Source of the DNA: JBBQYA01 sp038209155
Lineage (GTDB): Bacteria; Bacteroidota; Bacteroidia; Sphingobacteriales; Sphingobacteriaceae
Assembly (NCBI GenBank): GCA_038209155.1
Contig: JBBQYA010000116.1
Coordinates: forward strand, 1-7,091
Direction of reading: 5' to 3'
Length of the DNA stretch: 7,091 bases
The notes under the pieces are model-generated. The model was not told the DNA's origin. It did not search any database and worked only from the letters and a program-made list of their open reading frames with translations. The position numbers and the translations under genes were made by a program. Positions 6,450 to 7,091 of this stretch are shown here, piece after piece; position 1 is the first letter of the stretch; each line of letters begins with the position of its first letter.

Positions 6450-7091
6450 TTATTCAATTAAAAAAGGCGTTTTTCCATCAGTTACAATTATTTTTGCATT
6501 AGGAGATTTAGCTAATTCATTGAAAGCTTCGATACTTCTAATTTTAATAATTTCGGGAGACAAGCCATCTGATATTATTTTTTGAGCGTCTCTAGTTCCT
6601 TTTGCTTCTATAATTACTCTTTCTACTTCCAGCTTTTGTTCTTGTAATACGAATTCCATTCTCATTGCATCTTGTTCTGCTTGCAGTTTTCGTTCGATGG
6701 AACTCGATAAGCCAACTGGTAATTGAATGCTTTTCATCAAAACTGATTCAATTATTATTCCTTGACCGCTTAAAGTTTCGTCCATTCTTTCTTTGATAGC
6801 TATTTCTATATCAGACCTTCTTCCAGAATGCATATCCTTTGCAAAGAATTTTGAGCAAACATCAGCAGACGCCGATCTGAAAACATTTGCGATTATTGGT
6901 TCATAGTTTAATCCTAATGTTCTTATTACACTTGGCACTTTGGTCGGGTTTAATCTATACAAGATTGATATTTGGGAATTAATACTTAATCCTTCTTTAC
7001 TTGGCAAACTAAGTGATAATTCTAAATTATTTGTTTGAATAGAGGTTTTTACTACTTTGCTTGTGAAAGGATTATAAACCACGCTTCCTTG
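6450..7091 (-). CDS. SPFH/Band 7 (prohibitin-like) protein, N-terminus beyond the window
   Basis: The frame is open through the window edge (Gln-Gly-Ser precede the GTG at 7082-7080), so that GTG is an internal Val codon and the true start lies outside. About 213 C-terminal residues are present. They follow the prohibitin/HflC pattern: YNPFTSKVV, an NSQISILYRLNP strand, LGLNYEPIIANVFRSA, RRSDIEIAIKERM, GIIIESVLMKSIQLP, the Ala/Glu-rich coiled-coil segment SSIERKLQAEQDAMRMEF, an IIEAKGTRDAQ region and a short tail ending PNAKIIVTDGKTPFLIE. Family members form large ring or cage assemblies on a membrane, often modulating proteases such as FtsH. The membrane anchor expected at the N-terminus is in the missing part. 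Which subfamily this is, and whether it contacts FtsH, cannot be told here. The downstream beta-barrel gene follows closely. Confidence 0.85.
   Translation of the reverse strand, partial: QGSVVYNPFTSKVVKTSIQTNNLELSLSLPSKEGLSINSQISILYRLNPTKVPSVIRTLGLNYEPIIANVFRSASADVCSKFFAKDMHSGRRSDIEIAIKERMDETLSGQGIIIESVLMKSIQLPVGLSSSIERKLQAEQDAMRMEFVLQEQKLEVERVIIEAKGTRDAQKIISDGLSPEIIKIRSIEAFNELAKSPNAKIIVTDGKTPFLIE

Overview
The window is AT-rich (about one third G+C by eye) and every protein gene lies on the minus strand. Several features point to the Bacteroidota, most likely Flavobacteriaceae (a Flavobacterium-like genome). The secreted proteins have signal peptides ending in an Ala-Gln junction, and there is a DUF2490 protein of the kind common in that phylum. 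Start codons are preceded by A/T-rich leaders without a Shine-Dalgarno sequence. One candidate promoter has the Bacteroidota-type TAnnTTTG -7 element. The assignment rests on these features only, as no rRNA or other marker is present.

Layout, reading right to left in the direction of transcription: (1) 7091-6450, an SPFH/prohibitin-like membrane-associated protein whose N-terminus lies beyond the window edge; (2) 6397-5858, a small secreted outer-membrane beta-barrel-like protein; (3) 5627-4962, a predicted lipoprotein with a probable NTF2/SnoaL-like domain, followed at once by a strong intrinsic terminator; (4) 4914-4153, a DUF2490 outer-membrane-type protein whose ATG sits only about ten bases past that terminator stem; (5) a 793-bp non-coding stretch, 4152-3360, rich in inverted repeats and holding the leader of the last gene; (6) 3359-57, a complete adenosylcobalamin-dependent class II ribonucleotide reductase (nrdJ) with its own intrinsic terminator at 30-1.

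Functionally this looks like ordinary flavobacterial chromosome. One essential-type enzyme supplies deoxyribonucleotides without an oxygen-dependent radical-generating subunit, and so needs vitamin B12. It sits downstream of four cell-envelope genes that have no obvious common pathway. I see no mobile element, CRISPR array, tRNA, rRNA, toxin-antitoxin or defence module. The parts worth a second look are non-coding: a terminator-like hairpin in the nrdJ leader, paired TTTTCCACAT elements upstream of it, a 30-bp perfect palindrome and a long imperfect stem in the intergenic region, and the terminator placed directly against the DUF2490 start codon. I did not find a convincing new multi-gene system.
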